From Pseudoalteromonas rubra (GTDB lineage: Bacteria; Pseudomonadota; Gammaproteobacteria; Enterobacterales; Alteromonadaceae), in contig NZ_AHCD03000020.1 in assembly GCF_000238295.3 (NCBI RefSeq), forward strand, positions 496,001 to 560,000: DNA of 64,000 nt, written 5' to 3'. A program made the translations under genes and the position numbers. The first letter of the stretch is position 1, and each line of letters opens with the position of its first letter. Of the stretch, positions 8,502 through 16,816 are shown one piece after another. The notes beneath the pieces are model-generated. The model had not been told where the DNA came from and ran no database searches. It saw nothing but the letters and a program-made list of their open reading frames with translations.

Positions 8502-10184
8502 TTACAGCAAGCTGTTTCTCATAGTGAGAATATGGCGGATCTGATCCCACCGGAGCAGGCCCATAATTTGTTCGTTATTTTTTTGATTATACACATAGAC
8601 GGCGCCTGAGCGCTTGTCTTTGAGGATATCAAATGCGTCAGCCAGCGTGGCTTGTGTGCTCAGCCCTTGTAGTTCGATATAAGTGATGGTCATGCTCTGC
8701 TCTGAGATCAGGCTGAGGTCATACTCTGCCAGCCGATAACCATGCTCCTCGTCGTACACTATCAGTGGCGTCTGACTGTCGATGGCCGACAAGGTCTCTT
8801 TGATTTGGTCTTTATCGTCCGAGTAGAGGAGTTTAAAGCCCTCGTCCATTTCTTCCATAATCCCAACCTTTTGCAGTGCCTCTTTGGCTGGGGAAACCTG
8901 GTAGGGCAGCGCCTGGAAATCCAGCTGCTGTAAGAAAATCGAACGATTCCCAAAGACTTGTAATGCAGTGACATAAGCGCAGGAAATTACAATCATAGCG
9001 GGCACGACGATCTGAGGGCTGGAGGTCAGCTCCATGACTGCGGTCAGGGCTGCCAGGGGGGCATGCAATGTCGCAGCTAGCAGCCCGGCCATGCCCAGAA
9101 CACCGTAGGTTCCGGCAACACTGACGTCAGGAGAAATATACTGAGCAAAATATGCCATTAAGGTACCAATCAAGACTCCCAGTCCGATGACCGGGCCTAT
9201 GATCCCTCCGGGGATCCCCAGGCCAATGGCAAAGATGGTTGCCAGCAGTTTAGCAATCAAAATGGTAGTCAGCAGTTGCAGCTCGCCGGGCGTTTCCACG
9301 GCAATTTTAATTGCGCTCATACCCGAGCCCATGGCTTCCGGCACCAGGTAGCCTATCAGTCCGGCCAGTAATCCGGCCAGCATCAGGCGCGGAAACATGC
9401 TGATAGGTTTAAAGGTTTTTATGATCATCATCAGGTTCTGATTAAATGCAAAAGCAATGGCACCCAGCACAAAACCACACAGAATCAAAAACGGATAATG
9501 CCAGAACGACAGTGTCGAAACACTGATGAGTGATAGCTCCAGGTCGTGGCCAAACACGTATTGTGTTGCCAGGGCGCCAGTCACCGCTGCGAGCATGATT
9601 GGCACGAAGATATGAATTTTGTATTCCCGCAGTACCACTTCCATGACAAAGATGACGGCGGCCAGGGGGGTATTAAACGAAGCCGCAATGCCTGCTGCAA
9701 CACCGCACCCAGCCAATGTCCGGGCTGCGTTCATGGGTAAATGCAGGCGTTCGGCCAGAATACTGGCTCCCGTCGCGCCCATGTGTACGGATGGACCTTC
9801 GCGTCCGACTGAAAAGCCACTGATGAGTGCCACAGCGCCGCCGAAAAATTGATTGACCGAGTTCCAGATGGGCATTTGTCCATAATGCTGTTTGATACGA
9901 TAGATCACAAACGGGATGCCGAGGCGATAGTGTTTAAACCCGGTCAGACTGGCAAACAGGGCGATCAGTAACGCGGCACCGACAGGTAGCAGTATGCGCT
10001 GGTGATCCGGTAAGGTGGTGAAATCATCTGGACTGTCTAAAAAAGTGCTTTGCACCAGCATGATGGTGAGACGAAATAAGATGATCAATATTGCTGCAAT
10101 TAAGCCGGCACCAATTCCCAGTAAGCAAAGCTGAATGGAAGTTTTGGGTTTCGCTAAGCGACGGCGTACATTATCGAACGACAT
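8502..10184 (-). CDS. ClC-family chloride channel/transporter with CBS domains
   Basis: A 560-residue ClC protein. The first about 420 residues are the membrane part with selectivity-filter motifs GREGPSVHMG (external gating glutamate present) and GIPGGIIGP; the usual GSGIP is replaced by YRLGIP. The last about 130 residues form a cytoplasmic pair of CBS-like modules, including LVYDEEHGYRL-type and SGAVYVYN segments. Such proteins move chloride, either as channels or as Cl-/H+ exchangers, and the CBS pair commonly binds adenine nucleotides. It is transcribed toward hemJ and pyrB. Clade and mechanism cannot be fixed from sequence alone. Confidence 0.9.
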   Translation of the reverse strand: MSFDNVRRRLAKPKTSIQLCLLGIGAGLIAAILIILFRLTIMLVQSTFLDSPDDFTTLPDHQRILLPVGAALLIALFASLTGFKHYRLGIPFVIYRIKQHYGQMPIWNSVNQFFGGAVALISGFSVGREGPSVHMGATGASILAERLHLPMNAARTLAGCGVAAGIAASFNTPLAAVIFVMEVVLREYKIHIFVPIMLAAVTGALATQYVFGHDLELSLISVSTLSFWHYPFLILCGFVLGAIAFAFNQNLMMIIKTFKPISMFPRLMLAGLLAGLIGYLVPEAMGSGMSAIKIAVETPGELQLLTTILIAKLLATIFAIGLGIPGGIIGPVIGLGVLIGTLMAYFAQYISPDVSVAGTYGVLGMAGLLAATLHAPLAALTAVMELTSSPQIVVPAMIVISCAYVTALQVFGNRSIFLQQLDFQALPYQVSPAKEALQKVGIMEEMDEGFKLLYSDDKDQIKETLSAIDSQTPLIVYDEEHGYRLAEYDLSLISEQSMTITYIELQGLSTQATLADAFDILKDKRSGAVYVYNQKNNEQIMGLLRWDQIRHILTMRNSLL

Positions 10185-10459
10185 ACAATATTGGCCTGTT
10201 GAGAATCTGATTTGTTGCGAGTGCAGTTGTGCTGCCTGGCTGCCTGTACTAGCTCAATTTCTGAGGTGTTTCATAATGCCCGAACACTCGCCAGCGTCAG
10301 CGCCGTGGTGTTTGATTTCCGGGAAGACAGCAGAAGTAGCATAGTACACTTGGTGGATAAGTGTATCAAATAATCTAAGTCCTTGTAATTAAGTAAATCA
10401 GACGACTAGGTAACGCAGAGGAGGGAATATGGAGATCGTTGCTGGATGAGTGCCAGTCT
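10185..10459. other. Divergent intergenic region, ClC channel / erpA
   Basis: 319 bases separate the ClC start from the erpA start. No RNA gene or repeat was recognised in the first 275 bases. A purine-rich stretch GAGGAGGGAATATGGAG at 10419-10435 looks like a ribosome site but opens only a very short frame. The erpA-proximal end holds the IscR-type palindrome listed separately. Confidence 0.5.
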
Positions 10460-10484
10460 ATACTTGATTAAAATAGTCAGGTAT
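10460..10484 (+). promoter_or_regulatory. IscR type 1 binding site upstream of erpA
   Basis: A 25-bp imperfect palindrome with half-sites ATACTTGATTA and TAGTCAGGTAT separated by AAA. It fits the degenerate consensus I recall for [2Fe-2S]-IscR type 1 operators at 24 of 25 positions; the single deviation is a T in place of C in the left GACT. It lies 41 bp upstream of the erpA ATG, where it would overlap a promoter. Known biology: IscR represses Fe-S assembly genes when [2Fe-2S]-loaded. Confidence 0.85.
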
Positions 10485-10524
10485 TAGATAATTCCGCTAT
10501 TAAATGTACAGGGGTCGAATACAC

Positions 10525-10863
10525 ATGTCTGATCAGATACCAATTAAATTTTCCGACGCGGCGGCCAGCCGTGTGAAAGAACTTATCTCAGAAGAAGAAA
10601 ACCCTAACCTTAAGCTGCGAGTGTATGTGACCGGCGGTGGGTGCTCTGGGTTCCAGTACGGATTTACCTTTGACGAAAAAACCAATCCGGGTGACCTGGA
10701 AATTGAGAAAAACGGAGTGTCCATGGTGGTAGATCCAATGAGCATTCAGTATCTGGTCGATGGTGAGGTTGATTACACTGAAGGCCTGGAAGGTGCGCGC
10801 TTTTTTGTCAGCAACCCTAACGCAACCACCACCTGTGGTTGTGGTGCGAGCTTCAGCGTATAA
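10525..10863 (+). CDS. erpA: Iron-sulfur cluster insertion protein ErpA
   Basis: A-type carrier that passes Fe-S clusters to apoproteins such as IspG/IspH and respiratory enzymes. The 112 residues (start ATG 10525 behind AGGGG, seven codons inside the longest frame) carry the three invariant ligand cysteines: Cys40 in GGGCSGFQYGF and Cys104/Cys106 in TTCGCGASFSV. Length is typical. It is monocistronic, with the IscR operator upstream and a terminator 30 bp downstream. In this window its isoprenoid-pathway clients are represented indirectly by dxs and ispA. An alternative family name (IscA or SufA) is less likely because there are no isc or suf neighbours. Confidence 0.93.
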   Translation: MSDQIPIKFSDAAASRVKELISEEENPNLKLRVYVTGGGCSGFQYGFTFDEKTNPGDLEIEKNGVSMVVDPMSIQYLVDGEVDYTEGLEGARFFVSNPNATTTCGCGASFSV

Positions 10864-10892
10864 AGCCGTCCCGATGTAGTATTTTTATTCTC

Positions 10893-10918
10893 AAAGGCCA
10901 TGCACAAGCATGGCCTTT
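10893..10918 (+). terminator. Terminator of erpA
   Basis: Perfect 11-bp stem (10893-10903 with 10908-10918) with loop ACAA and a following TT-tract, 29 bases after the erpA stop. Confidence 0.85.
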
Positions 10919-11022
10919 TTGTATCTAAAATTAGACCAAAAGCGACCATCTTTTTTCTGTACAGTTTGCTAAAGTACCTGTATATGACCAAAACACGGGT
11001 GTTTAAGTCAGCACGATGCTGG

Positions 11023-11199
11023 CTATCCCGGGTTGGTAAGGTGGATCATCAGAACAAAAAATCCCAGCACCAGAGTGGAAAAAGCGAGAATATAGATGAA
11101 TCCGCGTTTGCCTTGTTTGAGTGGTACGCCATTTACACGTAAAAAGTAATACCAACCCAGACAGAGCAAAATGGGTAGCAAAAATATGAGCCGGATCAT
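11023..11199 (-). CDS. Small two-helix membrane protein, unknown function
   Basis: I do not recognise a named family. The start at 11199 is chosen because GGGAG lies 8 bases upstream; a longer version would need TTG at 11214. The 58 residues form two hydrophobic segments (about 2-20 and 35-53) joined by a short charged loop with KQGKRG, so the loop probably faces the cytoplasm. The lack of any downstream gene on this strand and the intact ribosome site suggest a real single gene. Function cannot be inferred. Confidence 0.6.
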   Translation of the reverse strand: MIRLIFLLPILLCLGWYYFLRVNGVPLKQGKRGFIYILAFSTLVLGFFVLMIHLTNPG

Positions 11200-11538
11200 C
11201 AAAAATTCTCCCAAAATTTGTTACTTTATGACAGATTAGCGCTAAACCACTATTTTTTAAAGAAAAAATAAATTATTTCGTATACTGGTACAAGATATAA
11301 AATTTTTGTTAAAGTGTCACAGTAATCTTACCTCTCTATTTTAGGTAAGAAAGTTGCAAATTTAATTAGGTGTTAGAGAAAAGATCGTCTATACCTAATT
11401 TGGTACATAGGAACAGGGCAGGCAAATTGGGTGTTTTATGCCCAGCTTATGTGTCCTGTTATAAAACAAGCTGCCGGTCGAGACGGGCAAATTTCGTACG
11501 GCAGCATTAATTAATCATCGAGTAGGAGATGTTTTATT
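11200..11538. other. AT-rich intergenic region with inverted repeats
   Basis: About 340 bases between the small membrane protein and the XRE regulator. It holds an 8-bp inverted repeat (AATTAGGT 11364-11371 with ACCTAATT 11393-11400), a longer-range pair AACAGG/CCTGTT around 11412-11458 enclosing GGG/CCC, and a GCTGCCG/CGGCAGC pair around 11470-11506. These would give the regulator mRNA a structured leader, or they mark a small RNA or operator sites. Confidence 0.4.
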
Positions 11539-11784
11539 ATGATGGGGAAAACGGTTTCTTCTGAGGAAAACAGTAAGTTGACTAAGTGGCTAAAATCAAA
11601 GCGTCACGAGAAAGGTCATACAATGCGCAGTCTGGCCCAGGTGTTAGGTACACCACATTCTTTCATTGGCAAAATTGAGAATCAGGAACGTCGTTTAGAC
11701 GTGATTGAATTTCTGCGTTACTGTGAAGCGCTTGAAGTCGACCCATATGAAGGTCTGGCTCTGATCAAAGAAGAGCAGATGTAA
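11539..11784 (+). CDS. XRE-family helix-turn-helix regulator
   Basis: A single-domain DNA-binding protein of 81 residues. The HTH_3/Cro-type fold is visible from about residue 14 to 75: KLTKWLKSKRHEKGHTMRSL, then the turn LAQVLGTPHSFIGKIENQER with the recognition helix, then a last helix ending in DPYEGLALI. There is no dimerisation or ligand domain. Start ATG 11539 (directly followed by a second ATG) lies 10 bases after AGGAG. Stand-alone copies like this are common both in chromosomes and in mobile elements. The structured AT-rich region upstream may be its own control site. The target is unknown. Confidence 0.88.
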   Translation: MMGKTVSSEENSKLTKWLKSKRHEKGHTMRSLAQVLGTPHSFIGKIENQERRLDVIEFLRYCEALEVDPYEGLALIKEEQM

Positions 11785-11810
11785 GCCACTGGCGTTGCCA
11801 GTATGAGTGA

Positions 11811-11830
11811 AGGTGCAAGGAACTGCACCT
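11811..11830. terminator. Hairpin after the XRE gene
   Basis: A 7-bp stem (11811-11817 with 11824-11830) follows a smaller 6-bp hairpin (11788-11802) after the XRE stop. The following tract is only moderately T-rich, so this may be a weak or two-part terminator between the convergent XRE and ampG genes. Confidence 0.5.
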
Positions 11831-11870
11831 CTATCCCTTTAGCATGGACCAGAAACGCCACGTTTTTTTC

Positions 11871-13259
11871 TTACCCTTGTTCTCCCTGATTGTGATAATT
11901 CCGTTCTATTTGATAGAGTTTATGACGGATTGCATACAAGAATATCAAAGAAGGCACGACCATCAGTGCTGTCAGCGCGAAGAATACCGCCCAGTTTCCC
12001 CCCAACCAGTCATCTATTACGACACCACTGTAACTGGAGAGCACGGTACGACCGAGACTACCGAGTGAGGCAAGCAGTGCATAATGGGTTGCGCTGAAAG
12101 CGCGATCACATAACATCGAAATGAAGGCCACCATGGCGACCAGCGACCAGGCCTGGGTAAACCCATCGATGACGATAGCGAGGGCATACAGGTGTTCCTT
12201 GGGACCTGCAACGGCTATCCAGGAAAACATCAGGTTAGATGCCGCCATGGCAACGCCACTGATAAACAGGCCTTTTACAATGCCGTATTTGTGGTTAAAG
12301 ATGCTACCCAGAAACGCAAAAATAATCGTGATAAGACCGGTTCCCAGTTTTGAATACTGAGCTATCTGGCTGTTGCTAAAGCCAATCTCTTTGTAAAACA
12401 CGATAGACATGCGTGCCAGAAAGGCCTCACCAATTTTGAACAGAAAAATAAAGGCCAACAGGGCCAGAGCCGTTTTGACGCCATTGCGGTTAAAGAAGCT
12501 GCGAAACGGCTCAACCAGGGTAACAGCCAGCCAGGCCAGAATGCGCTGCAGTCGATTGTGTTCCAGCCCGCCAAGCCGGGACTGATATTGCGCTTGTAGT
12601 TGTTGCTGTGTGTGCTCCCGGTGAGACTGAGGTTCACGGGCACTGAGTGTGACCACTAATAGCGCCAGCATAATGGCTGCCAGTAGTGTGTATATCTCGG
12701 GCCAGCTGACACCCGGTAAGTCTGCCGCAAAAAACGGTATGGCACCAAGCAGGGCGTAGCCACTCCACCATCCAGATGTGGCCATCGCGGCGGCAGCGGT
12801 GGATTTTTCACTTTCTTCTGGTGGCAGGATGTCAATCCGATAGGCGTCTATTGCAATATCATGGGTAGCAGCACTCAGGGCAATAATGAAACACAATAAT
12901 GCAGCCAGATAAAGATCGGTTGTGAGGTCAACCTGACTTAAAGCCAGTGCTGACAGTGCAACAATCAGTTGTCCGGCCGCGATCCAGCTGCGTCTTTGCC
13001 CCAGCCATTTCGTCAGCAATGGCAGACGAACCCGATCCAGCAGCGGGGACCACAAGAAGTTGATGGTGTAGGCACTGAACACAATGCCGAATAACCCTAT
13101 CATGCTGCGGCTAAGCCCTTCGTCTTTAAGCCAGGCAGACATCACTGAGCCAATTAAAACCCAGGGGAAGCCCTGACTGACCCCAAAAGCAAAGACCGTG
13201 AGCAGGCGTTTATCGCGATAGTAGCTGGCATAGTCACGCAGGCTGGATGAAATGATCAT
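11871..13259 (-). CDS. ampG: AmpG-type muropeptide MFS permease
   Basis: Inner-membrane transporter importing GlcNAc-anhydromuropeptides for peptidoglycan recycling. About 462 residues with 12 or more hydrophobic helices. The N-terminal half carries the AmpG hallmarks QGFPWVLIGSVMSAWLKDEG, INFLWSPLLDRV and AATHDIAIDAYRID. I choose ATG at 13259 (MIISSSL); a TTG four codons upstream is possible. It is the last gene of a minus-strand unit after a cyclophilin and yajG; bolA, yajG and ampG are neighbours in E. coli too. Released muropeptides also act as inducers where an AmpR/AmpC system exists, which is not seen here. Confidence 0.9.
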   Translation of the reverse strand: MIISSSLRDYASYYRDKRLLTVFAFGVSQGFPWVLIGSVMSAWLKDEGLSRSMIGLFGIVFSAYTINFLWSPLLDRVRLPLLTKWLGQRRSWIAAGQLIVALSALALSQVDLTTDLYLAALLCFIIALSAATHDIAIDAYRIDILPPEESEKSTAAAAMATSGWWSGYALLGAIPFFAADLPGVSWPEIYTLLAAIMLALLVVTLSAREPQSHREHTQQQLQAQYQSRLGGLEHNRLQRILAWLAVTLVEPFRSFFNRNGVKTALALLAFIFLFKIGEAFLARMSIVFYKEIGFSNSQIAQYSKLGTGLITIIFAFLGSIFNHKYGIVKGLFISGVAMAASNLMFSWIAVAGPKEHLYALAIVIDGFTQAWSLVAMVAFISMLCDRAFSATHYALLASLGSLGRTVLSSYSGVVIDDWLGGNWAVFFALTALMVVPSLIFLYAIRHKLYQIERNYHNQGEQG

Positions 13260-13315
13260 AGTGTTTTCCAATCCAATATCGCCCTGTTATGGAGCAAGGC
13301 GATACTGATAAGTGA

Positions 13316-13942
13316 TTACTCGAAGGTCTCTTCCGGCAGCATTTCTATGCTGTGGATGATCACAGGTGTTTTGGGGATAAAGGTATAGCCCAGCTTTTTG
13401 TTGTAGTCTGTCTCGACTTGCATGATTTTGTCGAGTGTATCGAAGCCATCCGCGACATTACCAAATACTGCAAAACCCCATCCGCGCCCGGGGTTAAGGT
13501 GGTCATTGTCATCCATATTAAAAAAGAACTGGCGGGTCCCTGAATGTGGCTTATTGTCCTGATAAGCCATGGCAATGGTGTACATATTATTTTTCAGGCC
13601 GTTGCCGCTCTCGTTAAAGATTGCGGGACGCTCGAACATGCCATCATAGTCTTTATCATAGCCACCGCCCTGGATCACGAAATCACGCTCGTTGGCTTCG
13701 TCCCGCTCTACCCGGTGAAAGACAGATCCTTTATAGTCACCGTTGATCACGTAAGTGAGAAAGTTATTGACTGTGATCGGGGCACGGGAGCGATCCAGTT
13801 CTACGATCACTTTGCCCAGTGAGGTATTGAGCTGAACTTTAGGAAACAGGTTATCTTTTTGGACAAAGCGCCCTTCTTTATTGTTCGCAAATGAGAAACT
13901 ACTCGTCAGTAGTAATGTCAACAGGATCAGGATACGGAGCAT
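13316..13942 (-). CDS. Exported cyclophilin-type peptidyl-prolyl isomerase
   Basis: Catalyses proline cis-trans isomerisation, presumably in the periplasm. The 208 residues start with a cleavable signal peptide (about 1-19, LTLLLTSSFSFA then NN). The cyclophilin fold follows: TSLGKVIVELDRSRAPITV, FHRVERD, FVIQGGGYD, SGTRQFFFNMDDND and GFAVFGNVADG. FHR and QFF correspond to active-site segments. The usual tryptophan region is not obvious, as in bacterial divergent cyclophilins. It sits 11 bp after yajG and 56 bp before ampG, so all three probably share a transcript. Confidence 0.9.
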   Translation of the reverse strand: MLRILILLTLLLTSSFSFANNKEGRFVQKDNLFPKVQLNTSLGKVIVELDRSRAPITVNNFLTYVINGDYKGSVFHRVERDEANERDFVIQGGGYDKDYDGMFERPAIFNESGNGLKNNMYTIAMAYQDNKPHSGTRQFFFNMDDNDHLNPGRGWGFAVFGNVADGFDTLDKIMQVETDYNKKLGYTFIPKTPVIIHSIEMLPEETFE

Positions 13943-13953
13943 AGCTTAGCCTT

Positions 13954-14517
13954 TTATTGTTGCAAAAAGTTGATTAATTCTTTATCCGACAGCATGCGAG
14001 TGACCACCTGCTCAGCAAGGCGGTTTAGTTGCCCCTCTACCTGAGATTGGTCATGTTTTAGTGGTTTACTGAATATTGCTTCACCAGTGAAGGGCTTGGT
14101 AAATGTGCGTTGCCCTTTACTTGCTTCTATAACAAATTCGGCCTGTGCTGTACTTTCATGGCGACTGAGCGTTTCATCAACTTTGGCAATAAAGGTGCGA
14201 ATGCGCAGTGTCAGCTGAGTATCGCTTTGTGATGACAGCGTCACCCCGTTGGCCTCAAGTGCCTGAGCCAATAGTTTGTTTAAGATGACAGGCAGCTCTG
14301 CATTCGGAAGGTAAACCGCAGGCTCTTGCTCCAGTACTTTAATGGTGAACTTGGTTGTTCGATTGTCGATCACCTTAATTGCCAGGGTTTGCGATAACTG
14401 GCTGATATTACCACCCTGATAGCTGGGGTTAAGGATCACAGTTTTAGGTGCACTGCTGCACCCCGCGAGTAAACTGAGGGCTGCACCAAAGAGAGATGCA
14501 GAAAATGCTAAGCGCAT
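13954..14517 (-). CDS. yajG: YajG-family lipoprotein
   Basis: Putative outer-membrane lipoprotein of 187 residues. A signal peptide ends in the lipobox LLAGC, so Cys20 would be lipidated, and the next residues SSAP do not give an inner-membrane retention signal. The body has the YajG pattern KVIDNRTTKFTIKV and a C-terminal AEQVVTRMLSDKELINFLQ. Function is unknown; the family is consistently linked to ampG and bolA. It starts 2 bp after rlmG in the same direction. Confidence 0.88.
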   Translation of the reverse strand: MRLAFSASLFGAALSLLAGCSSAPKTVILNPSYQGGNISQLSQTLAIKVIDNRTTKFTIKVLEQEPAVYLPNAELPVILNKLLAQALEANGVTLSSQSDTQLTLRIRTFIAKVDETLSRHESTAQAEFVIEASKGQRTFTKPFTGEAIFSKPLKHDQSQVEGQLNRLAEQVVTRMLSDKELINFLQQ

Positions 14518-14519
14518 GA

Positions 14520-15683
14520 TTAGCTCCTTTTAATAGAACTTAATACGGTAAACTTTTTATTATTGCCTATCACCTTACAATTCCCGAACAGGCGCTGCAA
14601 CTTATCAAGGTAATCAAGGTGGCGATTGCCAATGATCCGCAATTCTCCGCCATTTCTCAGCGTATGTTTAGCTTGTAAGAACATTTGCCAGGCAATGTGA
14701 TCGGTAATGGCCTGTGCCTGATGAAACGGGGGGTTGCATAACACCAGATCGGTGGAGTTAGGCGAAAAATCACTGAGACAATCATTTTGCATAAACTGGC
14801 AGTCACCTACTCTGTCCGGGAGGTTGTGACTGACGTTTTCGCGAGCACTGGCAACGGCCATGGCGGATTCATCGACAAATGTAACCTGTGCATTTGGCAT
14901 CCGCGCCAGTGTTTGCAAGCCAATGACGCCGTTTCCGCAGCCCAGATCTATCACCCGCAGTGGTTTTTTACCTGCCGGCAGATAGTTCATAAAGAACCGG
15001 GCGCCGATATCCAGAGAGTCACGGGAGAATACATTGGCATGGTTATGTATTGTGAAAGGGGTGTTTTCCAGCGCCCAGCTAACCGGAAACTTATCGGTCA
15101 CGGGTTTGTCGGTGGTGGTACAAAAGATTAATCGGGACTTTTTAACCGCCAGACTGGTGGTAGGCGGTTGCATAAAGTGACTGAAACTCTTTAGCGTTGA
15201 AGTATGAATTTCTTTGGCTTTACCCGCTGCCACAATCGGGATACCCGCGGCGAGGTGGCTGAGTTGGGATAACTGATGTTGCAGCAGTCCGGCATTTTTT
15301 GGCACCTTTATGAGGATCAGGTCGCACTGTTCCGGCAAGGTTGCGAGACTATCTAGCTGAGTGAGTTTAGTTTCATCCAGTACCCACTCCAGCTGGTTTT
15401 CTGCCAGATTGTGGCGGGTTGCCTGTTGCGCCACAAAAGAATCACTGACCTGAGTAATATGCCACTGCGCGTGATCTTTTAGCCGTGCAGCCAGCGTACA
15501 GCTTAATGCGCCAAAGGCATCATTCAGAATTAGGATATCGCGTGCATCCGGATAGGCTGTGGTAATATGATCCAGCAGATATTCGTCGGCCGCATCCCAG
15601 GCTTGCAGACTACGGTTTTTTTGCTCAAGGGGAAAACGATGCAGGGTCAGAGCCGTGCCAGCCAATACAGCGTCGGTGATCAT
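14520..15683 (-). CDS. rlmG: 23S rRNA (guanine-N2)-methyltransferase RlmG
   Basis: SAM-dependent enzyme that methylates 23S rRNA at a position equivalent to G1835 of E. coli. I start it at ATG 15683 (MITDAVLAGTALTLHRF), 387 residues, since this matches the family N-terminus; the open frame extends 17 codons up to a TTG. The N-terminal half is the degenerate methyltransferase duplicate with LQAWDAADEYLLDH. The C-terminal half has the SAM motif VIDLGCGNGVIGL and the catalytic NPPFHQ. It leads the minus-strand unit rlmG-yajG-cyclophilin-ampG and diverges from the alkB-like gene. Confidence 0.93.
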   Translation of the reverse strand: MITDAVLAGTALTLHRFPLEQKNRSLQAWDAADEYLLDHITTAYPDARDILILNDAFGALSCTLAARLKDHAQWHITQVSDSFVAQQATRHNLAENQLEWVLDETKLTQLDSLATLPEQCDLILIKVPKNAGLLQHQLSQLSHLAAGIPIVAAGKAKEIHTSTLKSFSHFMQPPTTSLAVKKSRLIFCTTTDKPVTDKFPVSWALENTPFTIHNHANVFSRDSLDIGARFFMNYLPAGKKPLRVIDLGCGNGVIGLQTLARMPNAQVTFVDESAMAVASARENVSHNLPDRVGDCQFMQNDCLSDFSPNSTDLVLCNPPFHQAQAITDHIAWQMFLQAKHTLRNGGELRIIGNRHLDYLDKLQRLFGNCKVIGNNKKFTVLSSIKRS

Positions 15684-15768
15684 GATGGGGTGAATCTCAC
15701 TCAAGGTTGGTGCTATCACCTTGCACACTAGCAAAGCGCAGCAGAACTAACAGAACACGTAATATAGC

Positions 15769-16371
15769 ATGTCGAGACTGAACAAAGAATGTTTGCCGGG
15801 GCAAACACCACAATTGCCGCCGGGTTTTGAATACCTGCCAGCCTGTCTGAGCTTTGAAAAAAGCCTTGCGCTTTATACCCATCTGGCGTCCTCCTTGGAT
15901 TGGCAACAGCCCACGATTACCTTGTTTGGTCGTACTACACCGATCCCCAGATTACAGTGTTTTATTGCCGATAAGTCTGTGTCATATGGTTATTCGGGCA
16001 CTGTGCTTGAGAATGCCCCCTGGCCGGATGTACTCAGCGCCATGCGTGCACGCCTGAGTCGCCAGTTTGGTCACGACTTTAATGCACTGCTTGTTAACTG
16101 GTATCGGGATGGGCAGGACAGCATGGGCTGGCACAGTGACGATGAAGCTGAGCTTGGAATTAATCCGACGATTTTTTCTATGTCGCTGGGGGCGACGCGC
16201 AATTTCAAAATTCGTCATAAGCAGACACAGGAAACCCTGACTTTGCCTTTGCCGACGGGAAGCGGGTTACTGATGACGGGGCGCAGTCAGCATGACTATC
16301 AGCATGCATTGCCGAAACAAGCACGCGTCACCCAGGGGCGGATCAACCTGACATTCAGAACAGTTGGTTAA
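15769..16371 (+). CDS. AlkB-like 2-oxoglutarate/Fe(II)-dependent dioxygenase
   Basis: Probable DNA or RNA alkylation-repair dioxygenase of 200 residues, without a signal peptide. The double-stranded beta-helix core shows LVNWYRDGQDSMGWHSDDE with the HXD iron motif (His-Ser-Asp), ATRNFKIRH, and a distal iron-binding His in SQHDYQHALP followed by the arginine that binds 2-oxoglutarate in RINLTFR. This resembles human ALKBH2/3 and bacterial AlkB-family paralogues more than E. coli AlkB. It diverges from rlmG and is followed by bolA 55 bp downstream. Confidence 0.9.
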   Translation: MSRLNKECLPGQTPQLPPGFEYLPACLSFEKSLALYTHLASSLDWQQPTITLFGRTTPIPRLQCFIADKSVSYGYSGTVLENAPWPDVLSAMRARLSRQFGHDFNALLVNWYRDGQDSMGWHSDDEAELGINPTIFSMSLGATRNFKIRHKQTQETLTLPLPTGSGLLMTGRSQHDYQHALPKQARVTQGRINLTFRTVG

Positions 16372-16426
16372 TGGTGCATAAGTGCGTATAGTATGAGCTA
16401 AATTTTCTCCGCATCGGGAGTGAGTT

Positions 16427-16744
16427 ATGTCAATGCAACAACAAATCTACAGTAAGCTCGCAGACGCCATCGCGTGCAAACATCTCAATGTTATTAACGA
16501 AAGTCATATGCACAGCCGGGGTAGCGAGTCACATTTCAAAGTGATTGCTGTCAGCGAAAAATTCGCGGGACAGCGTTTATTACAACGTCATCGCTTGATT
16601 AATGAGGTATTAAAAGAGGAGTTGGCACATCATATTCATGCGCTGGCCATTCATACTTATACCCCGGAAGAATACGCTGAACAGCATGGCGAAGTCCCTG
16701 ATTCACCGAGCTGTCTGGGCGGCTCGAAATTTGATAGTGAGTGA
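16427..16744 (+). CDS. bolA: BolA family transcriptional/Fe-S regulator
   Basis: A 105-residue BolA protein, a partner of monothiol glutaredoxins in Fe-S trafficking and a morphology regulator in stationary phase in E. coli. Features include the segment NESHMHSRGSESHFKVIAV with the conserved histidines, and FAGQRLLQRHRLINEVLKEEL. GGGAG lies suitably upstream of the ATG. The C-terminal tail (EEYAEQHGEVPDSPSCLGGS) is typical. It lies beside the yajG/ampG unit, as in enterobacteria, but on the opposite strand. Confidence 0.95.
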   Translation: MSMQQQIYSKLADAIACKHLNVINESHMHSRGSESHFKVIAVSEKFAGQRLLQRHRLINEVLKEELAHHIHALAIHTYTPEEYAEQHGEVPDSPSCLGGSKFDSE

Positions 16745-16816
16745 TCAGACCTGTGTTTGCAGGATCTGCATTTAAACTAACGCAGTTTTCATAATACAGA
16801 ATATGTAGGAATAGAC

